From: Rhizophagus sp. LPA8_4_AMF
Lineage: Eukaryota; Glomeromycota; Glomeromycetes; Glomerales; Glomeraceae
DNA: 40,643 nucleotides
Assembly: GCA_021464525.1 (NCBI GenBank)
Contig: JADRCO010000256.1
Location: 1 to 40,643, forward strand
Direction of reading: 5' to 3'
The notes below the pieces were generated by a model. It ran no database searches. It was not told where the DNA came from and saw only the letters and a program-made list of their open reading frames with translations. Positions within the stretch are counted from its first letter, which is position 1, and each line of letters begins with the position of its first letter. The translations under genes and the position numbers were made by a program. Positions 20,378 through 32,360 of this stretch are shown piece by piece.

Positions 20378-23215
20378 TCACAATTCATTATCTTCTTCAT
20401 CCCAAACAAAATCACCGGCAGCTTCACTTTCTTGATGTAATTTAGCTAATCCTGTTAATTCTTCAAGACATGTGGGTGAATCAAAAACACGTTTAAGAAA
20501 TTCAAATCCATTTGTTTTATATTCTTCTAATATTTTATCAGAACAAGCTGTACACTTATCGTAAGCTTGTCCAACTATTAACATATTATTAAAATTGGTT
20601 AAAAATCCACGTATTTGATGTGGTATAATACCTAAAGGAGTTGAGGTGCTAGTATCTGTTGAACCAGAAGGATCATTAATAGTATCTGCTGGTGCCGCTG
20701 GTCTATTAATTAATAGAATGAAAAAAAAAAATTTTTTTTTGTAAACCAGCAATAAAAAGATTAAATTATACGAATAGAAATTTACCCTTTTTCATGATGT
20801 AAAACAGAAACCATTAATTCAACGGCATATGCACTAGCAATTGCAGACAATCCCGGTCGCGTCACCGTGCATTGCTGGTCGAGTGTACGGTCCTTAAGAG
20901 AATCAGTTGGTGCCACAATATCGTTACAAAAATAGCATCCCAGCTGCTTAATTTCTGGAATTTCGCTGCTAGAAGCTCCTGTTGATTTCGAAGTGAAGTT
21001 AGGATCTTTGACGCCATGCCTCATTACTACGTAAGTATCAAAACCCAATGCTGCATTTATGACAAGCTAATGGATAAAATATACTCGTAAATATTATATT
21101 ATTTTATTAAAATCAAGTAGAATTGAATTATTTTAAAAACCTTTCGCATGCTTGCCCCCAACAAAGTAGGTAACCATCGACTTTCCCTGCTATCCATTAA
21201 TAGAAAAATAACATCGTGTGAACCAATAAGTTGGGTTATCTTTTCAATATCACTAAGAACTTGTGATTCTGAAATAACTGGATGTCCTGGCATAGGAATA
21301 TTTATATGATGTCCTTCGGTTATCTAAATTTCAATATTGGCTCAATATAGGTTTAAAAAAATGTTTAGGGAAACACAAATTTATACATACTGAGCCAGGA
21401 TAAATTTTTTTTAAATTTTCAGCAGCGGTCTGTGCTTTAAGCTTGCCTCCCTCGAGACTATCTTCAAAGAAGAATAATGGTTGTCGAACAGGGTTGGAAA
21501 ATGAGATACGTGCGTTATCAACGAATGTTATATGACGAACACCCCATCCCTATAAGATCCCACATAAATTAACATATTTTATACTTTTAAAATAGAAATA
21601 ATCAAATAATCAACCTACCAGGAGACATCTTGCCACATAACAACCTAAAGTTCCGGCACCAAGTAATAAACATTTTGTTTCCCTGATTTTTTCCAGTTGT
21701 AGATTTGGTACAATCCTCCATCGCATTAATTTCAAGTTTAAGTCAACTGACGTATCGGCCAACCTTATATATAGAATGTTAAAATCTCAATTCGATGTAA
21801 TAGAGACTTATACGCGTTTTCTTACCTTACTGGATCCATAAGATGTGCTAGGTCAACAGAACGAGGACCAAGTTTACCTTGAGAATTTTTTTCCCATCCT
21901 AAGCCTTTTGGACACTCATCTTATGATTAATGAAAATTAGCAGTGCTATTATAAAAATAATATAAATAAATTTTCAAAAGTCAATACAGTACCAGAAATT
22001 GTGACAGTCTCAGGTATTTCAACTGTCAATAAACAAGTTTGCGATACATCCTTTTTGCCTGGTATCTCTCTGTAACATAATATTTTAATCTTAAGTATAT
22101 TCCAACGACGCTGCAAAAGTACTAAAAGATTACGCAATGGCCATCCGGGGTTCGTAGGCAAGCTTGAAGGATCAGCAAATCCAACAATTCTCTACATTAT
22201 GTACTATAAAAGTTAATTAGCTTCTCAATTGAAAACACATTGAATCGAGTCCTAAATTCACCTCATCACTATCACAGCCTTCAAAGAATGTGTCAAATTC
22301 AGATAGGCTACCGATTATCATTTCTTTGTTATTGGATCGTTTAACGAGGAAAAATCCAGCATTTGCACAAGACTGTTTTTGTCTAAAAAGATCATAGTTT
22401 TCTCTAAAGCTTTCAATCTGATCAAGTTTTGAAAATGTTAATTTATGTTGTTAATATATATGATATTCTCAAATAATATAAGACTAACATCGCTAGATTT
22501 CCATAAATCCCTAATGCTTTTTATTTCGCCATTTTCGGAAACATGCCATGGTGGTTCGGTTATTAATGCAGGAAAACCAAACCAATAATGATATTTGTAT
22601 TTTTTCAAATCTGCAAAGGTCACAAGGAGGAATCGGGTAAGGAGATACGGATTTTTTACTGCTTCTCCAGATGTAATATCCTGCCAGATCTAAATATTGA
22701 ACAGTACAAAGTTGAGATGATAATTTTATTTCAGAATTTTTAAAAAACCAAGTTATTATATAAGTTCGAATTTATTTGAATTTACTTGTTCTGTAATCTC
22801 TTTAAATAAAGCAGCTTTGTCAAGAGCTTTAAAATCTTCAATTGTATTAGTATTTTTTATTCTTCCAATCGAAGGATAGGAGAAAGGTGGTAAACTATAA
22901 ATTGAATATATATATATATATTACGCGAATTAACGAATTATTGATTCGAGATTTTAGTTCTTACCGTGAGGAAGAAGCGGAATTGGTGTCATCGAAAGCA
23001 TCAGTGCCAAGGCACAAGCGAGCTGGCATGGAAATATTTGCTTCAGTGGCATGTTGTGAAGTTATAGTATGACCAGTAAAGTAATGACCCAAAATATCAT
23101 GTGAAGTATCATCTAATTTATACAAATCAACTTTTCGCGTTGATAAAGTGTGCCAGAATGTAGCTTCAACAGCTGAGGAGTAAGCTACGAATTGTACAAG
23201 TGGACCAGAAGACAT
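20378..23215 (-). CDS. ATG7: Autophagy E1-like enzyme ATG7
   Basis: Eleven exons (22965-23215, 22786-22894, 22489-22689, 22262-22417, 21993-22191, 21826-21919, 21619-21763, 21391-21549, 21141-21323, 20786-21066, 20378-20702) join in phase to 700 aa. The N-terminal domain begins [18 protein letters not shown] and includes the [14 protein letters not shown] motif. The adenylation domain carries the ATP loop GAGTLGC (about 372-378), [20 protein letters not shown] and the Arg-rich [13 protein letters not shown] segment. The catalytic Cys is about C565 in [10 protein letters not shown]; paired CxxC zinc ligands appear as CYFC and CTAC. The C-terminal tail contains FLKRVFDSP and ends in an acidic stretch. 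ATG7 activates ATG8 and ATG12 and passes them to ATG3 and ATG10 during autophagosome formation. It shares a 167-bp head-to-head spacer with the PRPP synthetase gene. Confidence 0.96.
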
Positions 23216-23382
23216 TTATTAAAAATATTAAAAAGTAAAAAAAAAAATTATATAATATACAAATTGAATAACGCGAGAGATTTAGATAACTGTGGCGCAG
23301 TTATTCATCTATTTCATCTCTTTTTAATTACGTAATCTTAATTGCGAAAGAAGTTTTTTTTCTGACGCGAATCTATTTAATA
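23216..23382. promoter_or_regulatory. Compact ATG7/PRPP synthetase bidirectional promoter
   Basis: Only 167 bp separate the two ATGs. The region contains the 8-bp palindrome TTACGTAA at 23328-23335, a known target type for fungal bZIP (Yap-like) regulators, and ATAACTG-TGGCG-CAGTTAT at 23286-23304, a perfect 7-bp inverted repeat. Shared control is inferred from spacing alone. Confidence 0.5.
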
Positions 23383-24678
23383 ATGCGCAATATCGTTATT
23401 TTTGGAGGCTCGTCGCATACTGAATTAGCTGAACAAATAGCTTCTCGTTTAAATGTGCAACTAGGACGTGTAAAACTTTCAAAATTTTCAAATAAAGAAA
23501 CAAATGTTGAGATCCATGAGAGTGTTAGAGAAAAGGATGTTTATATAATTCAATCTGGCTGTGGCCATGTCAATGATAATCTAATGGAACTATTGATCAT
23601 GATATCGGCTTGTAAAACTGCATCAGCGGCAAAAGTTACTGCTGTGATACCTTGTTTTCCATACGCGCGACAACCCGATGCTCCTTACAAGAAAAATGGT
23701 GAACTTTTGCCGCGCATTCCAAAGGATGCTTTTATTGGTTATACCTATAACACACCAGATTCAACTCCTGCAAATGAAGTGAAAAATCCGTTTGGAGAGC
23801 AAAGCGCTAATGGTACTAGTTCGTCCGAAATATCTACTCGTAGCGCGGGCGGATATAAACATTGGATTGCTCGATCTGGAACACTTATAGCCAATCTTAT
23901 AACGTGTGCAGGTTGTTACATGATAATGTAAAATAATGTTGTTCTTTACAAAGAATAAAATATATAATATTAATATACATACGGCTCATTTACTTTAGGA
24001 GCCGACCATATAATAACTATGGACCTTCATGATCCCCAATTTCAAGGGTTTTTCGATATACCGGTTGACAATCTTTATGGACAACCTTTGATGATTAAAT
24101 ATATTAAGGAAAACATTCCAAATTATCAGAATGCAGTAATTGTTTCTCCGGATGCTGGCGGTGCTAAAAGGTAGGATTTGCTTATTGATAATTTTTTATT
24201 AGTAGTTTTACGATTGATTTATTCGTATTTATTATTATTTAGAGCAACATCAATTGCAGACAAGCTTCATATGGATTTTGCTTTGATTCATAAAGAACGT
24301 CGTTCTCTAATTCAGCCTTATAAAACTGATATGATGCTTGTTGGTGAGGTTAGAGACAAAGTGTGTATTCTAATTGACGATATTGCAGATACATCTTATA
24401 CAATAACCAAAGCCGCAAAGATTCTTAATGAAAGCGGAGCAAAAAAGATTTGTGCCATTATCACTCATGGAATTATGAGTGGTGATGCTATTCAAAGAAT
24501 TATAACAAGTGTCATTGATCAAGTTATCGTAAGCGATAGTGTTCCACAAGTTGATCATTTAGCGCAATGTTCTAAGATAAGAGTTTTTAATATTGCTCCA
24601 ATGTTTGCAGAAGCAATTAGAAGAATACATAACGGTGAGAGCGTTAGTGTATTGTTCAGTCTTATGGACTTAATATAA
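23383..24678 (+). CDS. PRS: Ribose-phosphate pyrophosphokinase (fungal long type)
   Basis: Three exons (23383-23911, 23999-24170, 24243-24678) encode 378 aa. The enzyme family makes PRPP from ribose 5-phosphate and ATP for purine, pyrimidine, His, Trp and NAD synthesis. Visible motifs are [29 protein letters not shown] (to residue 97), the metal site [29 protein letters not shown], the PRPP loop [18 protein letters not shown] and the terminal [13 protein letters not shown]. An insertion of about 60 residues rich in Pro, Ser and Asn directly follows YARQ, replacing the KDKSRAP-type catalytic loop of canonical enzymes. This architecture matches the insertion-bearing fungal paralogues, related to yeast Prs1/Prs5, which act in hetero-oligomers. 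Whether this copy is catalytic on its own is unclear. Confidence 0.94.
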
Positions 24679-24762
24679 TCAAATAAAACAAACTTTTTTT
24701 ATAATATATAATATTCACTATCGTGTATGATCTGGTTACCATTTAAAGACAAAATGAATTTT

Positions 24763-25008
24763 CTATTCTACATATAATACATGTAATGAGTTTTCGCGTA
24801 GATGATTCGCGAATTTATGGTCTTTATAATTAATGTAATCAACGTGAATTGTTGCCATTATATAATAAATTTCAAATACTGTCTTAATTATGTCTGCTTT
24901 ACAGTTTACATGAGACAATGATTTCCGGTTCTTTTTTTTGTCATTAAAGCTATACTCTGGGAATTTGCTCTCTAATTGTACCAATTTATTTTGTAAGCCT
25001 AAACTCAT
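24763..25008 (-). CDS. Small hypothetical protein (uncertain)
   Basis: An 81-codon frame starts at an ATG (25006-25008) and ends at 24763. The sequence begins MSLGLQNKLVQLESKFPEYS, has a basic patch (DKKKNRKS) and no membrane segment. No family was recognised. It is better supported by position than by content: it fills the gap between two plus-strand genes so that strand alternation is unbroken, lies 84 bp from the PRPP synthetase stop and has 257 bp of head-to-head space with the CDF gene. It could equally be a chance frame in the intergenic region, or one exon of a longer gene. Confidence 0.35.
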   Translation of the reverse strand: MSLGLQNKLVQLESKFPEYSFNDKKKNRKSLSHVNCKADIIKTVFEIYYIMATIHVDYINYKDHKFANHLRENSLHVLYVE

Positions 25009-25265
25009 AGCTAAGCTTCTCCTAATAATTTTGTGTTACCTTGTGATAACGTTTCTACTAATTTGTCTTACCAAAGCGGCATTAATTAACTTCCCTTTTT
25101 TTTAATAATTTTTTCTGTCTCCGCTTATTTTACCAATCAATTTCTCCTACAAGAATTAACAAGATTTGTTAAAATCGATTTTCGATTTAGTAAAGAAAGT
25201 ACGTCTGTTAGTATCACACTTCTACCAACAATTGTAAATAGAATAGTGGTATATAAATAATAAAT

Positions 25266-27017
25266 ATGGTAGAAACTAGCAACGACTACTTGAACGCTAA
25301 TACAATTGAACACTCTGCGGACGACACCTCCGTCCGCCCTATTCCACCAGACTCACCTGCTTATCCTTCCTCACTAGATACATCGGCACAAGATATTTCA
25401 TTGCCTGTCGACGTTCAACCACAAATGAATATTCCAAGAGGCGCATCTTTTGAGTCTTATCATGATAATCCGAGCATTACTTCTCTTCATTCATCAACCC
25501 CACTTTTATATACTTCGTTTGAAGGTCCCGATATTCGTGAAGATGAAGAGGATAAGTGTGGTTTAGAAGACGAAGATGATGGATGTCGTATGGATAGAAC
25601 CTCTAAAAGATATGCTTCAAAATTATGGATTGCTATAGTAATTTCTCTTTTATTTTTTGTAATTGAACTTATCGGCGGTTTTATTGCTGGAAGCTTGGCT
25701 TTGTTAAGTGATTCTTTTCATTTGCTAAGCGGTAAGAGATCAACTAATTATTGTAGTTTTGTTGAATTTAATATTTGCATAATTAAGTTTCTTTTCCTTT
25801 TAAACAAATCAGATGTAGTTAGTTTCGCAATTTCACTCTTATCTATATATCTTGCGCGAAGACCAGCTACGAAATGTTTGTATAATCAACAAATGGAACT
25901 AGCATATTTTATTTTTTTTTCGATTTCAAATTGATATCTGACCCATAATTCGGTCTAATTTATGACATTAGCACTTTCGTATGGTTACCATCGTGCAGAA
26001 ATTCTAGGTGCTCTTGTATCAATTTTCTTGATTTGGGGCCTTACTGGCTATCTATGTTACGAAGCCTATGACCGTATACAACATCCAATAGATGTAGATG
26101 GAAAAACTATGTGCTTCGTAGCCTCTATAGGGGTTGCAGTAAATATTGTGTAATTAACATTTATAATTATATAAAATTTTAACAAAAAAAAGTATATTGA
26201 CATTATATTATATTCATAGGTTGATGCTTGTTTTAGGACATGATCATGATCATGGTCATGGTCATGGTAATGGTAATGGTGGACATAGTCATAGTCATAG
26301 TCATGGGAGTGATCATGGAAATAGTAGTGTTAATGTTCGTGCAGCTTTGCTTCATGTATTGGGAGATTTCTTGTCTTCCTTGGGAGTTTTAATATCATCT
26401 ATAGTTATTATGTTGGATGATAGTAAGACTTGGGTCGATCCATTATGTACATTTTTTTTCTCAGCTCTTGTAATGGCCACTACATTTGGTATATTGAGAA
26501 GTGGTATAAGAGTTTTGATGGAAGGTTTGTAACGAAAAAAATAATTTGTATTTATTAAATATCATATGTTTTATATTTAACTTTTTTTCTTTAATTATAG
26601 CAACTCCGTCTCATATTGACGTACATTCTGTAAGAAAAGATTTAAAGGGAATTGAAGGAGTAAAGAATATACATGAATTGCACAGTAATTATCCCTAATT
26701 TTATTTCCTAATTTTGTGTTTGATGGGAATCAACTTATTAATCATGATCTTAAACTTTTTCTAATAAAACGTTCAGTCTGGGATTTAACAGTTGGCCGAG
26801 TAAGAATTTACTTGTAAAGAGTCTTTAGTTTATTACTTATCACTAAACTATAATTTTTACTTTGTAGACAACTCTTACATGCCATTTGGTACTTAATCCA
26901 TATGATCCAGATGTTTCAGCAGAGCCATTGGTTCCTGCAACAATTTTATCACAAGCCAGACGGATTTTAAAACAAAAATATGATATATCACATGTTACAA
27001 TTCAAATTGATTCATAA
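25266..27017 (+). CDS. CDF zinc transporter (ZRC1/ZnT-like)
   Basis: Seven exons (25266-25731, 25813-25875, 25972-26149, 26220-26524, 26601-26684, 26777-26799, 26868-27017) encode 422 aa. An acidic cytosolic N-terminus (1-115) precedes six membrane spans. The zinc site residues are H152 and D156 in TM2 (DSFHLLSD) and H281 and D285 in TM5 (LLHVLGDFLSS), the HxxxD pair of Zn-selective members. Between TM4 and TM5 is a His-rich loop (about 242-269, HDHDHGHGHG then HSHSHSHG). The C-terminal domain has the DVHSVRKDLKGIEGV and CHLVL segments. CDF proteins use a proton gradient to move zinc into the vacuole or secretory organelles, giving zinc tolerance. Exon 6 is only 23 nt. A TATAAATA at 25252-25259 lies only 7 bp before the ATG, so it is either not a TATA box or translation begins further in. 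Confidence 0.95.
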
Positions 27018-27269
27018 TGTTATTAAATTTAATATATATATAAGGTAAGTTTCTGTTAGTTAATATTTTGTTTTCATTTATCTTTGTTGAAAAACAAGAT
27101 TACATAATTTATAATATATTATTAAATAATAGCATATTTATAATGATGTTTCTTTATATTCAGAGAAAAATTCGATAAATATAACTTTCTTTACCGTAAC
27201 CTTTCCATCTTATTTTATATTATTCAAATTCATATACACAGCATTTCAATTTTTTTCTTTTACTGATTA

Positions 27270-28594
27270 TTATTTATGTACATTATAGTTTTTTAAAAAA
27301 AATTTTTCTTTTATAATATTAGCAACTACATCAATAAATTTTTCAATGGAAATAGGAGGAATTTGATAATGCAAAACTAATCTAGTAGTAGTAGAATTGT
27401 CACCAGAAATAAGAATGTTGTGTGAAGCTAATCTATTAGCTAATTCTCTAGTCGTAATATTAATTGATTTAGTATCAATAAAAATCATATTAGTATGAAC
27501 AGGAAGAGTAACATGAATACCTAGATTAAGTAATTCATTAGATAATGTTTTAGTTAACAAATGAGATTTTTTTAAATTATCTGGAAAATTAGAAGTGATA
27601 GCATATTTAGCGGCGGCAGCTAATGAACCACATTGTCTCCAACCACCACCGAATAATTTTCTTAAATGTTTGGCAGTTTTAATAAATTCTTTATTACCTA
27701 CTAGCACTGATCCAATTGGTGCACCAATACCTTTCGATAAACATATACTTATTGAATCGAAATTTTCTGTAAACTTTTGTAAAGATAAGCCAGTTTCAGC
27801 ACATGCATTCCATAATCTTGCTCCATCTAAATGCAGTTTTATGTTCGTTTTTTTAGCTAATTTAGAAATTTTTTGAATTTCGTTAAGAGGAAAGAGTAAA
27901 CCATGTAATGTATTTTCTAAAGAGATTACACGAGTTGGTGCGTAATGATTATCATCTGTTGTAATTAATTCTGATTCAATTTCGGAACAGGTTAAGAATA
28001 ATTTGTTGGATGGTATTAGCGGTGTAACGGAAGCCTGAGAATGATATGCTATTCCTCCGGCTTCGTAATTATAAATGTGGGATCTAAAGTCGCATAATAC
28101 CGAATGTGGCGGTGTTGATAAATGTGCTCGAACTGCTATTTGGTTGGTCTTAAATGGTGGGAATAGAATATTTTCAGTTTATACTTAAAATAATGACAAA
28201 TTTTAAACGATTTTACCATTGTACCAGACGGTGCAAATAAAGCTGTTTCATGTCCTGTTAATTCCGCTATATAAGTTTCAAGTTCATAAGTAGATTCATC
28301 TTCCTAATAAAATAATTATTATGATTATTATTATAATTTCTAAAATTCTATAAGAACTTTCTCTAAGACATTTACATTAAATACATCATCACCTCGTGTT
28401 GCATTACGCATAATATCAAACATTTCATCAGTCGGTTTAGTTACTGTATCACTACGAAAATCATATATTTGATCTTTGATTTTGATTTTGGAAGAAGAGG
28501 AGGGGTACGTTGAATAAAATCGAAAAGAGTTAGAACAGGAGAGAGAAGAATAAGAAACATTCGGCATATTTTTACGAAGAATTAAACGAGCCAT
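27270..28594 (-). CDS. GLY1: Low-specificity L-threonine aldolase
   Basis: Three exons (28358-28594, 28217-28303, 27270-28148) encode 400 aa. The catalytic core starts near YDFRSDTVTKPTDEM (about 44-58) and includes RGDDVFNVN, the TALFAPSGTMTNQ segment, HLDGARLWNA and the PLP-binding lysine at about K247 in ICLSKGIGAPIGS. The C-terminal substrate region retains RLVLHYQI. The enzyme is PLP-dependent and cleaves threonine to glycine and acetaldehyde. The first about 38 residues are Arg/Ser-rich without acidic residues (MARLILRKNMPNVSYSSLS), which looks like a mitochondrial presequence; yeast Gly1 is described as cytosolic, so this extension is notable. It is head-to-head with the branching enzyme gene and tail-to-tail with the CDF gene. 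Confidence 0.95.
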
Positions 28595-29072
28595 GCCTAA
28601 AAAATAGAGTAATTTTAAAAATTAAAATCAGGAAAATATATATCAGATAATCATTGAACGTGATTTACTGCGCCGAAATCGTAGTATCAAGATATTCTGA
28701 TAAGCATTATATCTTCCAAGATGATGAAATGATGATGACTATGATTTGAACGTGAATTTCATGACATAAAGTTTAACTCGTGCAATTCCTAATTTTAGTA
28801 TAAACTAATATGTAAACCTCCAATTAAAGTAATTAAAGTTAATAGTTATCCCACGCTTTCAGCGTAGACACGCTTACTATAAAATAACCGAAAATCTTAA
28901 AACGCCTTTTCTTTCATTCTTTTCAATTCTTTTCATAAACGCCCACGTACATTAATTTGTATCCATTTAACTTTTTTGTACATCTATATCCCAATTTTTT
29001 TTATATATAAATAGTTACGTTAAGCTTTAATTAAGAACAAACTCTTTTTTTTTACTTTCCAATTAAACTAAA
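28595..29072. promoter_or_regulatory. GLY1/GBE1 divergent promoter with TATA box
   Basis: The 478-bp spacer contains a good TATA element, TATATAAATA at 29004-29013, 60 bp before the GBE1 ATG, followed by a pyrimidine-rich leader (about 29040-29060). The remainder has no coding frame. GLY1 control elements on the other side were not recognised. Confidence 0.55.
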
Positions 29073-32000
29073 ATGTCCCCTGCGGAAATGACAAGTCAAG
29101 AAAATTATGAGCCTGGTATTTGTAAGATTGATCCTTGGTTAAAACCCTTTGGTCCCGTAATAAAAAGCAGGTTTGTGTAAATTCAATTCCATAACTATAA
29201 TTATATTTTAATTGTAAAAAAAAAAAAATATTCGAAATAGAATTGAATCATATAAAAAATGGATAAAAGAAATCACCCAAAATGAAGGTGGTTATGATAA
29301 ATTTTCGCGTGGATACGAACGTTTCGGTCTCAATGTACTACCAAATGGCGACATTATATACCGCGAATGGGCACCTAATGCCGTTGCTGCAAGTTTGATT
29401 GGCGAATTTAGTGAGTCTATATTTACTTTAAGTATATAACAACATCCTATAGTAAGTTTTGTTTTGTTTCAGATGATTGGGATAGGTCTAAACATCCAAT
29501 GAAGAAGGATTCTTTTGGTGTTTGGGAAGTTCATATCCCTGCCAAAAATGGCACTCCTACTATTCCTCACAATAATAAAATAAAAGTAAGTATATTGTAT
29601 CCGATCATTCTCAATGGAATTTGTTAAATAATCATAACTTTCTAAAAATAGATCTCCATGACTACATCAGAAGGCGAACGTATCGATCGTCTTCCAGCTT
29701 GGATAAAACGTGTTACACAAGATTTAAATGTAAGTCCTGCATATGATGCCGTCTTTTGGAACCCACCTCAAAAATATCAATGGAAAAATAACTTCCCAAA
29801 AAAACCAACAAGTTTAAGAATTTATGAAGCCCATGGTACGTAGTTAACCTGCTACACTCATTCGTAAATCTTTTGGAATTTAACACATTTTTTTGTTTTA
29901 GTGGGAATTTCTACAACTGAAGGGCGTGTTGGAACTTATAATGAATTCACGGATAACGTGTTGAAGCGTATCAAAGACCTGGGATATAATGCTATTCAAT
30001 TGATGGCTGTCATGGAACATGCATATTATGCATCCTTCGGATATCAAGTGACAAGTTTCTTTGCTGTATCCAGTCGTTACGGTAAACGATCATATATTAA
30101 TAATCGACATTTAGTGCCTTTATAAATATTGACGACTTCTTTGATATCAGGTACGCCTGAAGAATTGATGCGACTCATTGATACTGCCCATGGCATGGGT
30201 TTGTATGTACTATTAGACGTTGTTCATTCTCATGCATGCAAGAATGTGCTAGATGGGTTGAATATGTTTGACGGGTCGGATCATTGTTACTTCCATGAAG
30301 GAGAAAAAGGCCGACATGACCTTTGGGATAGGTAATAATCCGTTGGCTATTTTTCTAACTATTCTTACTATCCTTTAAATGCTCAACGATACTTCATTCT
30401 GATTTACTAGTCGATTGTTCAATTATGGCAATTGGGAGGTACTTCGATTTTTACTTTCGAACCTTCGCTTCTTTATGGAAGAATATAGATTTGATGGATT
30501 TAGATTTGATGGGGTCACTAGTATGATGTATCGTCATCATGGCATCGGGACGGGATTTTCCGGTGGTTATCACGAATATTTTGGCGATACTGTGGATGAA
30601 GAAGGAGTCATTTATTTAATGTTGGTGAGTTGTATTTTCTTTCTGTTTTTTTTTTTTTTTTTTTTTTTTTAATAATTTTTTTTTTTTTTTTTTTTATTTT
30701 ATTTTTTTTTTTAAATAAATTTGCATCTTATAAGTTTAAAATAAAATTTTTTAATCAATATCTTAAATTTAATAGGCAAATGACATGCTTCACAAGCTTT
30801 ATCCCCGTATAATTACAGTCGCAGAAGGTTAGAAATTTTTTCTACCATTTAATAATTGATAGAAAAATATTAAATCGTAATTTTCCTCAGACGTGTCTGG
30901 AATGCCTGGTCTCTGTCTACCGGTAGAAGAGGGAGGGATTGGCTTTGATTACCGATTAGCCATGGCCATTCCCGATATGTGGATTAAATTATTGAAAGAA
31001 CAACGTGATGATGATTGGGACGTGGGTAATATTTGCTGGACATTGACTAACAGAAGACATATGGTACATATTTGAAGTAGTTAATAACGCAGAATTTGAA
31101 GCTTGTTGTAACAAATTTATTTTGTATCGTGGAATGTTCATAGGAAAAAACTATTGCCTACGCTGAATCTCACGATCAAGCTCTTGTAGGCGACAAAACA
31201 CTTGCCTTCTGGTTAATGGACAAGGAAATGTACACGCATATGTCGGATTTGACTCCACTTACTCCAATCATTGATCGTGGTTTGGCCTTACATAAAATGA
31301 TTCGGTATATATTATTGGTCCGATAATAAATCCTCCTAATATTTCTCTTTTTTTTTCCTCTTTTTAAACAAAGTAATCTTCATTTATTAGATTGCTTACA
31401 CATGCCCTTGGCGGTGAAGGTTATCTAAACTTTGAAGGAAATGAATTTGGACATCCGGAATGGTTGGACTTTCCCAGAGCTGGAAACAATAATTCGTATC
31501 ATTATGCTAGAAGACAATGGAATGTAGTAGACGATGATTTGTTAAGATATAAATATTTGAATGAGTTTGATAAAGCAATGCAACATTTAGAGGAACAATA
31601 TGGATGGTTAAGTTCGCCACAGGTAAATTAAATTAATTATTTCCTTTTGAAACGGGTGATTTTTTACTTATACAATTTCATTTTCGAAAAGGCATATATT
31701 TCTCTAAAACATAATGAACACAAATTGATTGCCTTTGAGAGAGGAAATTTACTTTGGATTTTTAATTTCCACCCAACTCAATCTTTTGCTGATTATAAAA
31801 TTGGAACTGAATGGGCAGGAAAATATTCGATCGCCCTTAATACTGATCGCAAGATATTTGGGGGTCATGATAGGATTGATGAAAGTATATCATATCATTC
31901 ACAACCACATGAATGGGACGGAAGAAAGAATTATATTCAGGTAAGACTTAATTGCTTATTCTCTTATTGATGTTACAGTACTAAATTGACGTTACAATAC

Positions 32001-32073
32001 TAAGCAATTAACATATTTATTATTACAGGTATATATTCCGTGTAGAGTTGCTCTCGTTTTGTCTCATTGTTAA
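29073..32073 (+). CDS. GBE1: 1,4-alpha-glucan (glycogen) branching enzyme
   Basis: Thirteen exons (29073-29170, 29241-29410, 29473-29585, 29652-29835, 29902-30081, 30151-30331, 30411-30624, 30776-30827, 30891-31063, 31144-31304, 31391-31622, 31692-31940, 32029-32073) give 683 aa, the normal eukaryotic length. The CBM48-like N-terminus includes [20 protein letters not shown]. The GH13 barrel has [20 protein letters not shown], then DVVHSH, the nucleophile at about D342 in [11 protein letters not shown], the acid/base at about E397 in TVAEDVSGMP and [12 protein letters not shown] with about D466. The end [14 protein letters not shown] matches the family. The enzyme makes alpha-1,6 branches in glycogen, a major carbon store in fungal hyphae and spores. 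Intron 7 (30625-30775) contains long poly-T runs. Confidence 0.96.
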
Positions 32074-32360
32074 ATAATAAAATTTACGCAATAGGATTAT
32101 TTTTTGATGGGTTATGTCAAACCCTAATCAAAAATTATTAAATTATTTAAAATAAAACTTCAGATCATTTATTTAAGGATTTTTGCTAAATTTAAACCGG
32201 GGAATTCTCATCCTTTACTGTGAGACCTATAACCAGTGAAATTCTTTTTCATAATATTATCATCCTCTATTCCAATTGAGAAAAAGATAAAACAATGGCA
32301 ATAATCAAAACTTACGTAGGTTATTTTCTTTGTCCAAAATTGAAAAAAAGTATTTATCAA

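Noticed and set aside
30630..30812. Plus-strand Phe-rich open frame
   Set aside because: It is the translation of poly-T tracts in intron 7 of GBE1.
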